This document shows positions 1 through 8,705 of a stretch of DNA of 64,000 bases, piece by piece. The notes under the pieces were generated by a model that was given only the letters and a program-made list of their open reading frames with translations, was not told where the DNA came from and did not search any database. Positions within the stretch are counted from its first letter, which is position 1; each line of letters opens with the position of its first letter. This DNA is from Acidithiobacillus caldus ATCC 51756. Its GTDB lineage: Bacteria; Pseudomonadota; Gammaproteobacteria; Acidithiobacillales; Acidithiobacillaceae. Where the stretch lies: the NCBI RefSeq assembly GCF_000175575.2, contig NZ_CP005986.1:2713718-2777717 (forward strand), given 5' to 3'. Made by a program: the position numbers and the translations under genes.

Positions 1-1158
1 ACCCAGGCGCGAAACGGAAGTGGCGAGGCCGGCCACGCTCGCCCGCCACTCCGTGGGAAAAATCTCTACGGCAAGGGCAAAGATGGTCACCGCCGGCCCC
101 AGCCCAAGGCCAAGGGCATAAAGTGTACTCCCAAGGAAAAGGACTGCCACCGAAGGCAGGGCAACACCGAGGGCGAAGATGACAAGACCCGCGGCCATCA
201 GCGCAAAACCTTTTTTCTGCAGGGGGATACGACCGACCCAATCGATGCGCGGCAGGATGTGGACGATGGCGGCAGCAGTCACCAGTTCGAAGAGGAGATT
301 GATCCCTGCGGCCGCCGTATCGCTGCTGGCCACCTGGGTACTGCGCAGCACGCTCGGGAGGTAAAGCGCAATCCCGAGACTCACCACGTCCAGGCAAAAC
401 CAGGGGAGGATGCCGAGGGTCAGGCGACGGCGCCATACCCGTCTCTGCCACAACGGCGCCAGCGGCATGCGTTGGACGCCAAATTCGCGCAGGCGGTCGC
501 GCAGAGCGTCTCCGTCCAGGGCCGGTTCGAGTTCGCGCAGGGCATGCGCCGCCGCTTCCGGCCGACCTTGCCGCAGTAACCAGCGGGGTGACTCGGGAAG
601 GCGGCGGCGCAGCCACAGAAGGCCCAGCGCCGGCACCACCGCACTGGCCAACATCCAGCGCCAGGAATCCGTTCCCAGGGACAACAACGCCAAGCCCAAA
701 GCGGTGGAAAAGATGGCACCACCAAACCAGGCCAGATTGACCCAGGCAAAGCCGCGACCACGGCTCGCCGTAGCACTGTATTCGGCAACGATGGTGGCCA
801 CCAGAGGATAATCGAGACCGATGGCAAGACCCGTAATGAAACGGCCGAGGAGCAAGGTTCCAAGGTCCGGACTGAGGGCACTGACCAGCGCCCCGAGCAA
901 ATACAGCGCGACATTGGGAAGCAGCAGACGCTGGCGACCAAAACGGTCCGTCACCCACCCACCCGCGAGACCGCCCACCAGAGAGCCCAGCAGGGCCATG
1001 GCCATGAGGGTGCCCACATCCGCTGGGGATGGCTGCCATTGCTGCGTCAGGGGCAGCAGGGCAATGGCGAGAATGCTGAGATCAAAGCCATCCAGAAACA
1101 TGCCCAGAGTGGCCGCCCACAAGGCCCGGGTATGCTTTCCCCGCACTGGCGCCCTCAT
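1..1158 (-). CDS. MFS transporter (3' end outside window)
   Basis: Major facilitator superfamily permease of the inner membrane; substrate unknown. I read it directly by translating the minus strand from the ATG at 1158; the frame stays open to base 1, so the C-terminus is missing. The start shows the family pattern MFLDGFDLSIL in the first helix, then GGWVTDRFGRQR, the classic loop 2-3 motif, and after helix 6 a PESPRWLLRQGR segment typical of the sugar/aromatic-acid porter branch. About 386 residues are visible, so most of the 12 helices are present. It ends 9 bp before the hemolysin III-like gene upstream on the same strand, so the two may be co-transcribed. Family certain; substrate not inferable. 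Confidence 0.85.
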   Translation of the reverse strand, partial: MRAPVRGKHTRALWAATLGMFLDGFDLSILAIALLPLTQQWQPSPADVGTLMAMALLGSLVGGLAGGWVTDRFGRQRLLLPNVALYLLGALVSALSPDLGTLLLGRFITGLAIGLDYPLVATIVAEYSATASRGRGFAWVNLAWFGGAIFSTALGLALLSLGTDSWRWMLASAVVPALGLLWLRRRLPESPRWLLRQGRPEAAAHALRELEPALDGDALRDRLREFGVQRMPLAPLWQRRVWRRRLTLGILPWFCLDVVSLGIALYLPSVLRSTQVASSDTAAAGINLLFELVTAAAIVHILPRIDWVGRIPLQKKGFALMAAGLVIFALGVALPSVAVLFLGSTLYALGLGLGPAVTIFALAVEIFPTEWRASVAGLATSVSRLG

Positions 1159-1167
1159 CCTCGGCCC

Positions 1168-1800
1168 TCAGCTGCCTACGGCAAGCCAGATACCCCAGAA
1201 TTGCAGGGCGGTACCTGCCAGAACGAAGAGGTGCCAGATACCGTGAAAATAGCGTCGCGCATCCATCACAAAGAAAACCACACCAGCCGTGTACGCCAGC
1301 CCACCCGCCCCGAGATACCACAGAGAAAGGCTGGGAGCCGCCCGATAGAGAGGGCCAAGCGCCAGCAGAATGAGCCAGCCCATGAGGAGATACCACCACA
1401 GGGACAAGCCCGCAAAACGCTCGCGAAAACGCCACAGGAGCAGGGTGCCGGCGAGGGCCAGCAGCCACTCCACGACAAAAAGCCCCCAACCGAGAGGCCC
1501 GCGCAGCATCAGGAGACTCACCGGCGTATAGGTGCCGGCAATGAGACCGTAGATGGCGGTGCGGTCCAGCAGCTGCAGGCGCGCTTTCTGCGGCCCGCTG
1601 CTCCAGGCGTGATAAAGGAGGGAGCTCAGATAGAGCAGGGCCGCGGTGACCAAAAAGAGGCCCAGGGCCAGAAGCGCCCGCGTCGACAGTACCGACCAGT
1701 TGGGCACGATCAGTGCGGCAAAGGCGGCCAGCGCCAGTCCCACACCCGCACCGTGGGACACGGCGTTGACCTGCTCTTCCCTGGTGGATTGCTCCCGCAT
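1168..1800 (-). CDS. Hemolysin III / PAQR-family membrane protein
   Basis: A 210-residue inner-membrane protein of the hemolysin III (YqfA/PAQR-like) family. Seven hydrophobic segments are visible. Family signatures are NAVSHGAG near residue 12, SSLLYHAW around 60, LLDRTAIYGLIAGTYTP near 78-94, and near the C-terminus a GIWHLFVLAG segment; the conserved His residues and Asp are the putative metal-binding set of the PAQR fold. Length matches the family (about 205-220). It lies immediately upstream of the MFS gene on the same strand. The haemolysin name is historical; the physiological role in most bacteria is unknown, perhaps membrane lipid or metal homeostasis. Confidence 0.85.
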   Translation of the reverse strand: MREQSTREEQVNAVSHGAGVGLALAAFAALIVPNWSVLSTRALLALGLFLVTAALLYLSSLLYHAWSSGPQKARLQLLDRTAIYGLIAGTYTPVSLLMLRGPLGWGLFVVEWLLALAGTLLLWRFRERFAGLSLWWYLLMGWLILLALGPLYRAAPSLSLWYLGAGGLAYTAGVVFFVMDARRYFHGIWHLFVLAGTALQFWGIWLAVGS

Positions 1801-2030
1801 CGCCGTACCCCCGTCGCCCTGTCCACCGCGGTTATATCAGCCGCTGGACATCGAGGCAATCGGCCTTGAGTCCAACGGTGTACGCAACTATCGCCGCGGG
1901 GCGGGCAATGGCATCGGGGTGGCACAGCCAGTGTAGCCCCCGTAGTTTGCGATGACTTGCCGCCGGCTGGACCCGAAGGCGTCGGCCGTGTACACCTGTG
2001 GGGGTCGAGGAGGATGGGGTGTTTGGGCTC

Positions 2031-2061
2031 TTGACTCTACAGTGCTTTGTAGGATTGAAAA
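2031..2061 (+). promoter_or_regulatory. MerR/CueR-type promoter-operator of copA
   Basis: A TTGACT -35 box (2031-2036) is separated from a weak -10 (TGAAAA, 2056-2061) by exactly 19 bp. The spacer contains the dyad CTACA-GTGCTT-TGTAG (2037-2052). The long 19-bp spacer with a central dyad is the hallmark of promoters activated by MerR-family proteins such as CueR, which untwist the DNA upon metal binding. The copA start codon lies about 30 bp downstream. No MerR-type gene is in the window, so the regulator would act in trans. Confidence 0.7.
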
Positions 2062-2092
2062 TACGACCGTGGTGGGCTGTGTGGAGCACGAC

Positions 2093-4588
2093 ATGAGCGA
2101 AGAAAACCTGGAGCGGCTGGACATTGGCGTTCGCGGCATGACCTGCGCCTCCTGCAGCAGCCGCGTGGAGCGGGCCTTGGGACGCCTTCCCGGTGTGCAG
2201 TCGGCGCAGGTGAACCTGGCCACGGAGCGCGCCGAAGTACATTTCAGCCCCGGTCAACAGTCCGCCTCCGCCCTGGTGGCTGCGGTCCAGGCCAGCGGTT
2301 ATGAGCCCATGGTGGAGGAGGCGGAGATTGCGGTGGGCGGGATGACCTGCGCGTCCTGCGTCGGACGGGTCGAACGCGCCTTGCGCCGCCAGCCGGGGAT
2401 CCTGGAAGCCAGCGTGAATCTGGCCACCGAAAAAGCCGTGGTGCGCTATCTACCCACCATGATCCAAGGCGCAGATATGCTCGCCGCCATCCGCAAGGCG
2501 GGATACACGGCAAGCCTGGCCAGTGCGGCCGCTGGCCAGGGTGCCGCCCGGCGCCCCGGGAGGGAGACCACGGCACGATCCCTGTGGCTGGCCGTGGGGA
2601 CAGCGCTCATCGTGCTCTTTCTTGCCATGGTGCCGCCCTGGTGGCCGAGTCTGCAGCAGTTCATGAACTCTGTCCAACCCTTCCCTGGGGCCTGGGACTG
2701 GCTGCAGATGCTCCTGACGACCTTTGTCCTGTTCGGTCCGGGGCGGCGTTTTTTTCGTGCCGGTTGGGTCGCGTATCGTCACCTCGCTCCGGACATGAAT
2801 GCCCTGGTGGCCACGGGAACCGGGGCCGCCTGGCTCTATAGCTTGCTCGTGCTGCTCGTCCCGTCGATCTTTCCGGAGGCAGCGCGGCATGTCTATTTCG
2901 ATTCTGCCGCCGTCGTGATCGCCGCCATCCTCGTCGGTAAATATCTCGAGGCAGCGGCCAAGGACCGCAGTGCCGCGGCCATTGCCCAGCTGGCCCGACT
3001 ACAGGTCCGCAGCGCCGCGCTCCTGGACGAGACCGGCCAGACCCACGAGATTCCCATTGCCGAACTACAGCCCGGGCAGCGGGTGCTGGTGCGTCCCGGC
3101 GAGCGCATCCCCGTGGACGGACGGGTGCTGGAGGGTCGAGCCGAGGTGGACGAGGCCATGCTAACCGGTGAACCGTTGCCGCAAAATCGCCGACCGGGCG
3201 ACAGCGTGGTGGGCGGCACCCTGTGTCGCGACGGTCGCCTGATCATCGAGGTCTCGGCGCGGGCCGGCGATACCGTTCTCGCCCAGATCATCCGCCTGGT
3301 GGAGAATGCCCAGGGCGGCAAACTGCCTATCCAGGGTCTTGCGGATCGGGTTGTGCGGGTCTTCACACCGCTGGTGCTGCTCACCGCCGCCCTCAGCTTT
3401 GGCGCCTGGCTGACGCTGACGGGTGATCTCAGTCAGGCATTGGTCGCCGCGGTGGCCGTGCTGGTGGTCGCCTGTCCCTGCGCCATGGGCCTTGCGACTC
3501 CGGCGGCCGTGCTCGTCGGTACCGGACGAGCGGCGGAGCTGGGGGTGCTGTTCCGTTCCGGCGAGGCTGTGGAGCACCTGGCTCGCGCCGATACCCTGAT
3601 CTTTGACAAGACCGGCACCTTGACCACCGGTCGTCCAAGGCTCGTGGCCATTCACGGGGCGGACCCAGATCGTGCCCTGACGCTTGCGGCAGCGGCAGAG
3701 CAGGGCTCGGAACACCCTCTGGGACAGGCCCTGCTGGAGGCGGCGCAGGAACGGCGCTTGCACCTGCCACCACTCCAGGACTTTCAAGCCCTGCCCGGTC
3801 TCGGCCTACGGGCGCGGGTGGAGAACCGTGACGTGGTGCTGGGCTCCGCCGAGTTCCTGCGCAGCGAGGGCATTACCGTGGACGAGGAAAATGGGCAGAC
3901 GGTCGCAGAAGCAGAGGCCCAGGGTGCCATCCATCTGGCAGTGGACCGGCAATTCTGGGGCACCTTCCGCTTTGCCGACCCGCTGCGCCCGGAAGCGGCC
4001 CGCGTGGTGGAGGCACTCCGTCGCCGCGGCTTCGTACTCTGGATGATCACCGGAGATGCGGCAGGCACGGCAAGCAAGGTGGCCCGTGATGTGGGTATCG
4101 AACACTGGTACGCGGGGGTCCTACCCCAGGACAAGGCGAAGTACCTGCGGGAGCTGCGTGGTGCTGGCAAGAAGATCGCTTTCGTCGGGGACGGCATCAA
4201 CGACGCCCCCGCCCTGGCCACGGCCGATGTCGGCATTGCCCTGGCCAGTGCTACGGACATAGCCCGGGCGGCGGCCGATGTGACCCTGACCCATGGACGA
4301 CTGGAGGCCGTGGTGACTGCCGTCGATCTGGCTCGTCGCACTCTGGCTGTCATCCGGGGAAATCTGTTCTGGGCCTTCTTCTACAATGTCCTCCTGATTC
4401 CCGTGGCGGCAGGGCTTGCGGCACCCTGGGGGCTTACCCTGAATCCCATAGCGGCGGGAGTGGCCATGGCCCTGTCCTCGGTCTTCGTCCTCAGCAATAG
4501 CCTGCGGCTGCGGCGGCTGCCGCCTTTCCCGGAGGTGCGCCCGGCGGCGAATAGCCCGCCCGCAAGGACCCTGGAGCGGTATCCGTAG
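2093..4588 (+). CDS. copA: Copper-translocating P1B-type ATPase CopA
   Basis: Exports Cu(I) from the cytoplasm across the inner membrane using ATP. The 831-residue protein has two N-terminal heavy-metal domains (MTCASC at 16-21 and 84-89), a TGE actuator motif (358-360), the CPC ion-binding motif in a membrane helix (461-463), the phosphorylated Asp of DKTGT at 505 and the GDGIND hinge (699-704). The C-terminal MALSS helix is typical of Cu(I) pumps. The frame is open further upstream (to 1952), but that would start before the MerR-type promoter; the ATG at 2093 has GGAG 6 bases ahead and begins [10 protein letters not shown]. CopZ follows on the same strand 66 bp on. Copper is by far the most likely substrate; silver is possible. 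Confidence 0.95.
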   Translation: MSEENLERLDIGVRGMTCASCSSRVERALGRLPGVQSAQVNLATERAEVHFSPGQQSASALVAAVQASGYEPMVEEAEIAVGGMTCASCVGRVERALRRQPGILEASVNLATEKAVVRYLPTMIQGADMLAAIRKAGYTASLASAAAGQGAARRPGRETTARSLWLAVGTALIVLFLAMVPPWWPSLQQFMNSVQPFPGAWDWLQMLLTTFVLFGPGRRFFRAGWVAYRHLAPDMNALVATGTGAAWLYSLLVLLVPSIFPEAARHVYFDSAAVVIAAILVGKYLEAAAKDRSAAAIAQLARLQVRSAALLDETGQTHEIPIAELQPGQRVLVRPGERIPVDGRVLEGRAEVDEAMLTGEPLPQNRRPGDSVVGGTLCRDGRLIIEVSARAGDTVLAQIIRLVENAQGGKLPIQGLADRVVRVFTPLVLLTAALSFGAWLTLTGDLSQALVAAVAVLVVACPCAMGLATPAAVLVGTGRAAELGVLFRSGEAVEHLARADTLIFDKTGTLTTGRPRLVAIHGADPDRALTLAAAAEQGSEHPLGQALLEAAQERRLHLPPLQDFQALPGLGLRARVENRDVVLGSAEFLRSEGITVDEENGQTVAEAEAQGAIHLAVDRQFWGTFRFADPLRPEAARVVEALRRRGFVLWMITGDAAGTASKVARDVGIEHWYAGVLPQDKAKYLRELRGAGKKIAFVGDGINDAPALATADVGIALASATDIARAAADVTLTHGRLEAVVTAVDLARRTLAVIRGNLFWAFFYNVLLIPVAAGLAAPWGLTLNPIAAGVAMALSSVFVLSNSLRLRRLPPFPEVRPAANSPPARTLERYP

Positions 4589-4614
4589 CGAGGCCAAGGC
4601 GCGATACTGGTATT

Positions 4615-4642
4615 TTTGACCCGACTATCTTTGACCCGACTA
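4615..4642 (+). repeat. 15-bp tandem repeat upstream of copZ
   Basis: TTTGACCCGACTA occurs twice, at 4615-4627 and 4630-4642, giving a 15-bp period between copA and copZ. The second copy ends just before the copZ Shine-Dalgarno. Function unknown; it could be slippage or a spacer element. Confidence 0.7.
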
Positions 4643-4654
4643 GAGGAGGTAATC

Positions 4655-4861
4655 GTGCAAACACTGCATTTGAACATCCGTGGCATGACCTGCAGCCATT
4701 GTGTGCGCGCGGTGCGTGAGGCCCTCGAGGCCGTCCCCGGCGTGCATCGGGCCGAGGTCAGCCTCAAGCCATCCCAAGCCACCGTGCAGGGGGATGTCGA
4801 CCCCAAGGCCTTACTGGCCGCCGTGGAAGCCGAGGGATACCACGCCGAGATCCAGCCCTGA
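4655..4861 (+). CDS. copZ: Copper chaperone CopZ (heavy-metal-associated domain)
   Basis: A 68-residue cytoplasmic single-domain metallochaperone of the ferredoxin-like HMA fold. It carries GMTCSHC near residue 10-16 and the usual C-terminal EGYHAEI. It would bind Cu(I) through the two cysteines and hand it to CopA. I chose the GTG at 4655 because a strong AGAGGAGGT Shine-Dalgarno lies 4 bases ahead; an upstream TTG at 4616 in the same frame has none. It follows copA directly and is probably co-transcribed from the MerR-type promoter. Length is typical of CopZ (66-70). Confidence 0.92.
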   Translation: MQTLHLNIRGMTCSHCVRAVREALEAVPGVHRAEVSLKPSQATVQGDVDPKALLAAVEAEGYHAEIQP

Positions 4862-4904
4862 ACCACGTCCGGTCATCGCTGCGGGCCATGCGCGCCGCTG
4901 CGGT

Positions 4905-5624
4905 TCAGGAGCTGGGTGGGACGATCTGCAGGGCCTCGCCCCAGCGACTGTAGGTGATGGACTCCGTGAGTTGGTAGGGAATACCCGCCTGGGCCGCGGT
5001 CTCCAGGAGGTGGGCGGCACACAGGTAATGGGGCGCGGTGGCGGCCACCCAGAGGTCGCCCGAGGCCTGCTGTATCGTTCCCAGTTGCAGCGCTTGGGCG
5101 TGGCGCGAAAGGCTGGCGACCCCGGCAGGGCTCAGGGTAAAGGTGTAGCCAATACATTCCTGGCCATCCATGGGACGCGCGGGCAAGCTTTGCACAGCCC
5201 CGAGATAGGGCTCCAGATCCTGCCAGGGAATGGCCTTGGGAATCCGAATGCTGGCCGATTCCTCCCGGAAGGGACCGCCGGGAGGAGTGGTTCGATACCA
5301 GACGCGGTTTCCCAGAGTGATGCTCTGGGCCTGCAGGGTGACGCCCGGCAGAGGCTGCAGACGGGCCTCGACGGAACCGATTTTCCGCGCGAGGTCCACG
5401 GCTCCCGAGGATTCTGCCGAAATGGGCAGCATGGAAGAGCGAACCACCAGGTGAAAGTGGTACGGCGTATCCATGGCCAACTGGATGGCATCCGCCAACA
5501 CGGGCGGAATGACCGCCGTCGCCGGAGCGTCGGATGACGTCGCCCCCGCCGCCCCGGCGGAGAGCGGTGCAGACAGCCAGAGGCTAGCGGCGAGCAGCGA
5601 GAGGAGGTGGAAAGCTCGGTTCAC
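4905..5624 (-). CDS. Exported protein of unknown function
   Basis: A 239-residue protein with an N-terminal signal peptide (MNRAFHLLSLLAASLWLSAPLSAGA) and a mostly polar mature part; a GTG start at 5624 has GGAGGG about 8 bases ahead. Two Cys residues are near 156 and 201, perhaps a disulfide. I do not recognise a family. The fold of hydrophobic beta-like strands and the VEARLQPLPGVTLQAQ region vaguely suggest a lipoprotein-sorting or MucB-like layer, but that is only an impression. It lies 38 bp downstream of the Pro/Gly/His-rich exported protein on the same strand, so the two likely form an operon facing copA-copZ. Confidence 0.7.
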   Translation of the reverse strand: MNRAFHLLSLLAASLWLSAPLSAGAAGATSSDAPATAVIPPVLADAIQLAMDTPYHFHLVVRSSMLPISAESSGAVDLARKIGSVEARLQPLPGVTLQAQSITLGNRVWYRTTPPGGPFREESASIRIPKAIPWQDLEPYLGAVQSLPARPMDGQECIGYTFTLSPAGVASLSRHAQALQLGTIQQASGDLWVAATAPHYLCAAHLLETAAQAGIPYQLTESITYSRWGEALQIVPPSS

Positions 5625-5662
5625 GAAGACTGCCCTCCAAACTCAGGATGCCAAAACCGGAT

Positions 5663-6367
5663 TCAGGGACGCGGCCCACCATGCGGCCCCATGAAACCGC
5701 CCCCATCGCCCGGCCCGTGTTCACCGGGTCCATGCCCGTCCGGCCCAAATCCGTGGGGTCCGTGTCCCTGTCCATGGGGCCCAGGACCACCGGGATGGGG
5801 GCCACCACCGGGATGCGGACCACCCCCAGGACGCGGTCCCTCACCTGGACCACCACGCGGTCCCCCCGGGCCACGGAAGTCCCGATCCCCGGGGTGACCT
5901 TCCCGCTCATGGCCGTGAAATCCAGGGCCGCGCTCCGCCGGCCCAGTAAACTGGAGTCCCCGCTCGTGCCCAGCCCACAGCCATCGGCCCGGCGGCGGTC
6001 GATACCGCCCCGGTGGCGCCGGTGGTGGCGGGGCCACACCAAGGACGCGAAAGAAACGGTCCGGCGGCGGTGGCGGCGGCGGTGCGCCGTAGGGCGGTGG
6101 CGGTGGCGGTGCCGCGTAATAGCGATAATACAGTTGCGGATAGTACTGCCAGATCACGTACTGGGCATACAGCGGCGCCGGATAATAGACGGCATAGCCC
6201 GGCGGCGGCGCAAGGTAGACGTACTGCGGAAAGTTGGAAAAGCCAAGGCTGTAGCCTGGCCCCCCCAGGTTCAGTTGCAACTGAACCTCGGCCGAGGCCG
6301 GCGGAACCCCCGCCGCAGCAAGGACGGCCAGTGCCCCGGCCCACAGCAGCGATTTTCTTGGATGCAT
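5663..6367 (-). CDS. Pro/Gly/His-rich exported protein
   Basis: A 234-residue exported, low-complexity protein. Starting at the ATG at 6367 (AGAGGAAGGG just ahead) it has a clean signal peptide ending in ASA, a Tyr/Pro-rich region (YVYLAPPPGYAVYYPAP), two polyproline tracts, and a C-terminal third made of repeated GPHG, GGPHP and GEGP units with many histidines. Such His/Gly tails can bind metal ions. The frame is open upstream to 6505, but that extension would lack the signal peptide. It lies head-on to copA-copZ. Homologues in proteobacteria are usually annotated only as hypothetical; a periplasmic metal buffer or cell-wall protein is my inference. Confidence 0.7.
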   Translation of the reverse strand: MHPRKSLLWAGALAVLAAAGVPPASAEVQLQLNLGGPGYSLGFSNFPQYVYLAPPPGYAVYYPAPLYAQYVIWQYYPQLYYRYYAAPPPPPPYGAPPPPPPPDRFFRVLGVAPPPPAPPGRYRPPPGRWLWAGHERGLQFTGPAERGPGFHGHEREGHPGDRDFRGPGGPRGGPGEGPRPGGGPHPGGGPHPGGPGPHGQGHGPHGFGPDGHGPGEHGPGDGGGFMGPHGGPRP

Positions 6368-6607
6368 CCCTTCCTCTCTAGTCCCGATATCGGGCGGCAG
6401 TCGATGGGCATCAGCAGCATTTTTCATGCCAGAACCCGTCCAGCTCCAGTTCAGTCGTCCCTGCGCGGTGCAGGCCCGCAGGTTCACGCCCCTGACCCAC
6501 ACCAATGCGGGCGGGCCAGACCCGAGTGGGATGCACGGGGCGAAAAAATGTCGTCCGGAAGCGACAGAAAACTCCCCAGCTGCGGAGCGAACAACTAAAA
6601 ACCACTT

Positions 6608-8098
6608 TTACATCAGGATGATATCGTACTGTTCCTGGGTGTAGGTCTGTTCTGCCTGCACCCGGATGGGACGGCCGATGAACTCCTCCAGCGCCGCAAG
6701 GCTCGTGCTCTCCTCATCCAGCAGTTTGTCGGCCACCTTCACCGAGGCTAATACCACAAAGCGCTCGGCAGGATAGGCCCGGGTCTCGCGGACGATCTCC
6801 CGCAGGATTTCGTAGCAGATGGTTTCGGCGGTCTTCATGAATCCGCGTCCGTGGCAGTAAGGACAGGGCTCGCAGAGAATCTGGCGCAGGCTCTCGCGGG
6901 TACGCTTGCGGGTCATCTCCACAAGGCCCAGGGCGGAAATCTGGGTGATACTGCAGCGCGTGTGGTCGCTTTGCAGGGCCTTTTCCAGGGCACGGTGCAC
7001 CCGTCGCTTGTGCTCCTCGTCCTCCATGTCGATGAAGTCGATGATGATCATCCCGCCAATGTTCCGCAGCCGCAGTTGCCGGGCGATGGCCGCCGCTGCC
7101 TCTAGATTGGTTTTGAGGATGGTTTCTTCCTGATTACGTCGACCGACGAAGGCGCCGGTATTGACGTCCACGGTGGTCAGGGCCTCCGTCTGATCGATGA
7201 TGAGGTAGGCCCCGGACTTGAGTGTGACGCGGCTCTGCAGGGCACGCTCGATTTCGTCTTCGACGTTATACAGGTCAAAGAGCGGGCGGTCCCCGGCATA
7301 GTGCTCGATGCGCTCCACCACCTCCGGAATCACCTCGGCACAGAACTGGCGCGCGGCTTCAAAGGTCTCGCGGCTGTCGATGCGAACGCGCTGAATGTCA
7401 TCGGACATCACGTCGCGCATGACGCGCAGGGCGAGGTTGAGGTCCTGGTGAATGAGCTGGGGAGCGCGTGCGCTGGCGACCTGCTCGTGCACGCTTTGCC
7501 AGAGCCTCCCCAGAAAATCCAGGTCGCTGGCGAAGTCTTCGGCCTCGGTCCCCTCGGCCAGGGTGCGGATGATATAGCCACCATCCTCATCGGCAGGAAT
7601 CATCGCCTTCAGAATTCCCTTCAAACGCTCGCGTTCCCCGGGGTCCTCGATCCGGCTGGACACGCCCAGGCGCGGAACGTACGGCATGTAGACCAGATAG
7701 CGGCCCGGCAGGGTGATGCGGGTGGACAGTCGCGCTCCTTTGCTGCCCACGGGATCCTTGATGACCTGCACCACCACCTCCTGGCCCTCGTGCAACAGTG
7801 TGGCGACACTGCGCACCTCGTGGGCCATGTCGGCGCGGGTCTCCAGATCCGTATCGCCGTTATCCATCTCCTCGTCCTGAATATCGCCTGCGTGCAGGAA
7901 GGCGGTACGCTCCAGGCCGATATCGATGAAGGCGGCCTGCATGCCCGGCAGCACCCGCCGTACCACCCCCTTGTAGATATTCCCGACCAGCCCCCGATGG
8001 CTGCTGCGCTCGATCTGCACTTCCTGAAGCACCCCATTGTCCACCAGTGCCACGCGAATCTCTTGGGGGGTGACGTTGATCAACAGCTCTTCACTCAT
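6608..8098 (-). CDS. rng: Ribonuclease G
   Basis: Endoribonuclease of the RNase E/G family; in E. coli it matures the 5' end of 16S rRNA and trims some mRNAs. The 496-residue protein begins MSEELLINVTPQEIRVAL, has the S1-like RNA-binding insert (residues about 38-130), the catalytic DVNTG motif in the DNase I-like region, and the CEPCPYCHGRG zinc-link cysteines. It lacks the long C-terminal scaffold of RNase E, so RNase G is the better name. The ATG at 8098 overlaps the maf stop by 8 bases, so I reject the upstream open frame to 8254. Last gene of the nadD-rng operon. Confidence 0.93.
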   Translation of the reverse strand: MSEELLINVTPQEIRVALVDNGVLQEVQIERSSHRGLVGNIYKGVVRRVLPGMQAAFIDIGLERTAFLHAGDIQDEEMDNGDTDLETRADMAHEVRSVATLLHEGQEVVVQVIKDPVGSKGARLSTRITLPGRYLVYMPYVPRLGVSSRIEDPGERERLKGILKAMIPADEDGGYIIRTLAEGTEAEDFASDLDFLGRLWQSVHEQVASARAPQLIHQDLNLALRVMRDVMSDDIQRVRIDSRETFEAARQFCAEVIPEVVERIEHYAGDRPLFDLYNVEDEIERALQSRVTLKSGAYLIIDQTEALTTVDVNTGAFVGRRNQEETILKTNLEAAAAIARQLRLRNIGGMIIIDFIDMEDEEHKRRVHRALEKALQSDHTRCSITQISALGLVEMTRKRTRESLRQILCEPCPYCHGRGFMKTAETICYEILREIVRETRAYPAERFVVLASVKVADKLLDEESTSLAALEEFIGRPIRVQAEQTYTQEQYDIILM

Positions 8099-8705
8099 GT
8101 CGATCTCGCAAAAAGGGAGGTGGGAGTCCCGCGGCACCCAACAGCTCCGCCGTCTCGAAAAGGGGCAAGCCCATGACACCGCTGTAAGAGCCGCGCAGAC
8201 TGCGCACGAAACTCGCGCCCAAACCCTGAATACCGTAGCCGCCGGCCTTATCAAAGGGCTCGGCGCTGGTCCAGTAGGCCGTCACCTCGGCGCTGCTGAG
8301 GGGACGCAGCCAGACTGCGCTGCGACTCAGGCAACGATACCACTGCCGACCGTCGTATACGGCAACGGCCGTCAGTACCCCATGCCAACGGCCGCCGAGG
8401 GCCGCATACATGCACCGCGCCGCGTCCAGATCGCGCGGTTTGCCAAAAACCTGCCCGTCCACCACCACCACGGTATCCGCGCCCAGGACGATGCCCCCTT
8501 GAAGCTCTCGCCAAGCCGCCGCGGCTTTTTCCTGCGCCAGCCGCCGAACCAGGGACTGCGGTCGTTCCAGCGGGCGGGGGGTTTCGTCTATGGCGGCAGC
8601 CCGCACCTGTGGGTCGTAGCCCAGCTGCCGCAACAGTTCGAGCCGCCGCGAAGAGGCCGAGGCCAGGGTCAGAATGGGCGTGCCGAGCGCGTCAGGGCTG
8701 GGCAC
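8091..8705 (-). CDS. maf: Maf nucleotide pyrophosphatase
   Basis: A 204-residue Maf/YhdE-type nucleoside triphosphate pyrophosphatase, expected to hydrolyse dTTP/UTP or modified pyrimidine nucleotides as a house-cleaning enzyme. Visible motifs are LASASSRRLELL near the N-terminus, IDE after the second strand, LGADTVVVVDG in the middle and EPFDKAGGYGIQG near residue 150. It overlaps the upstream coiled-coil gene by 14 bases and the rng start by 8, indicating translational coupling. The maf-rng pair is a widespread arrangement in proteobacteria. Confidence 0.93.
   Translation of the reverse strand: MPSPDALGTPILTLASASSRRLELLRQLGYDPQVRAAAIDETPRPLERPQSLVRRLAQEKAAAAWRELQGGIVLGADTVVVVDGQVFGKPRDLDAARCMYAALGGRWHGVLTAVAVYDGRQWYRCLSRSAVWLRPLSSAEVTAYWTSAEPFDKAGGYGIQGLGASFVRSLRGSYSGVMGLPLFETAELLGAAGLPPPFLRDRHE

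Noticed and set aside
1952..2092. Longer N-terminus for copA ([15 protein letters not shown]...)
   Set aside because: It runs through the MerR-type promoter and has no similarity to P-type ATPases; the ATG at 2093 has a good ribosome-binding site.
4858..4908. CTGAACC ... GGTTCAG inverted repeat covering both stop codons of copZ and the facing gene
   Set aside because: Stem of 7 with a 37-base loop and no T-run; too weak to call as a terminator.
5648..6598. Long plus-strand open frame across the Pro/Gly/His-rich gene
   Set aside because: It is the antisense shadow of the GC-rich low-complexity gene; composition is Arg-rich without motif and no ribosome-binding site.
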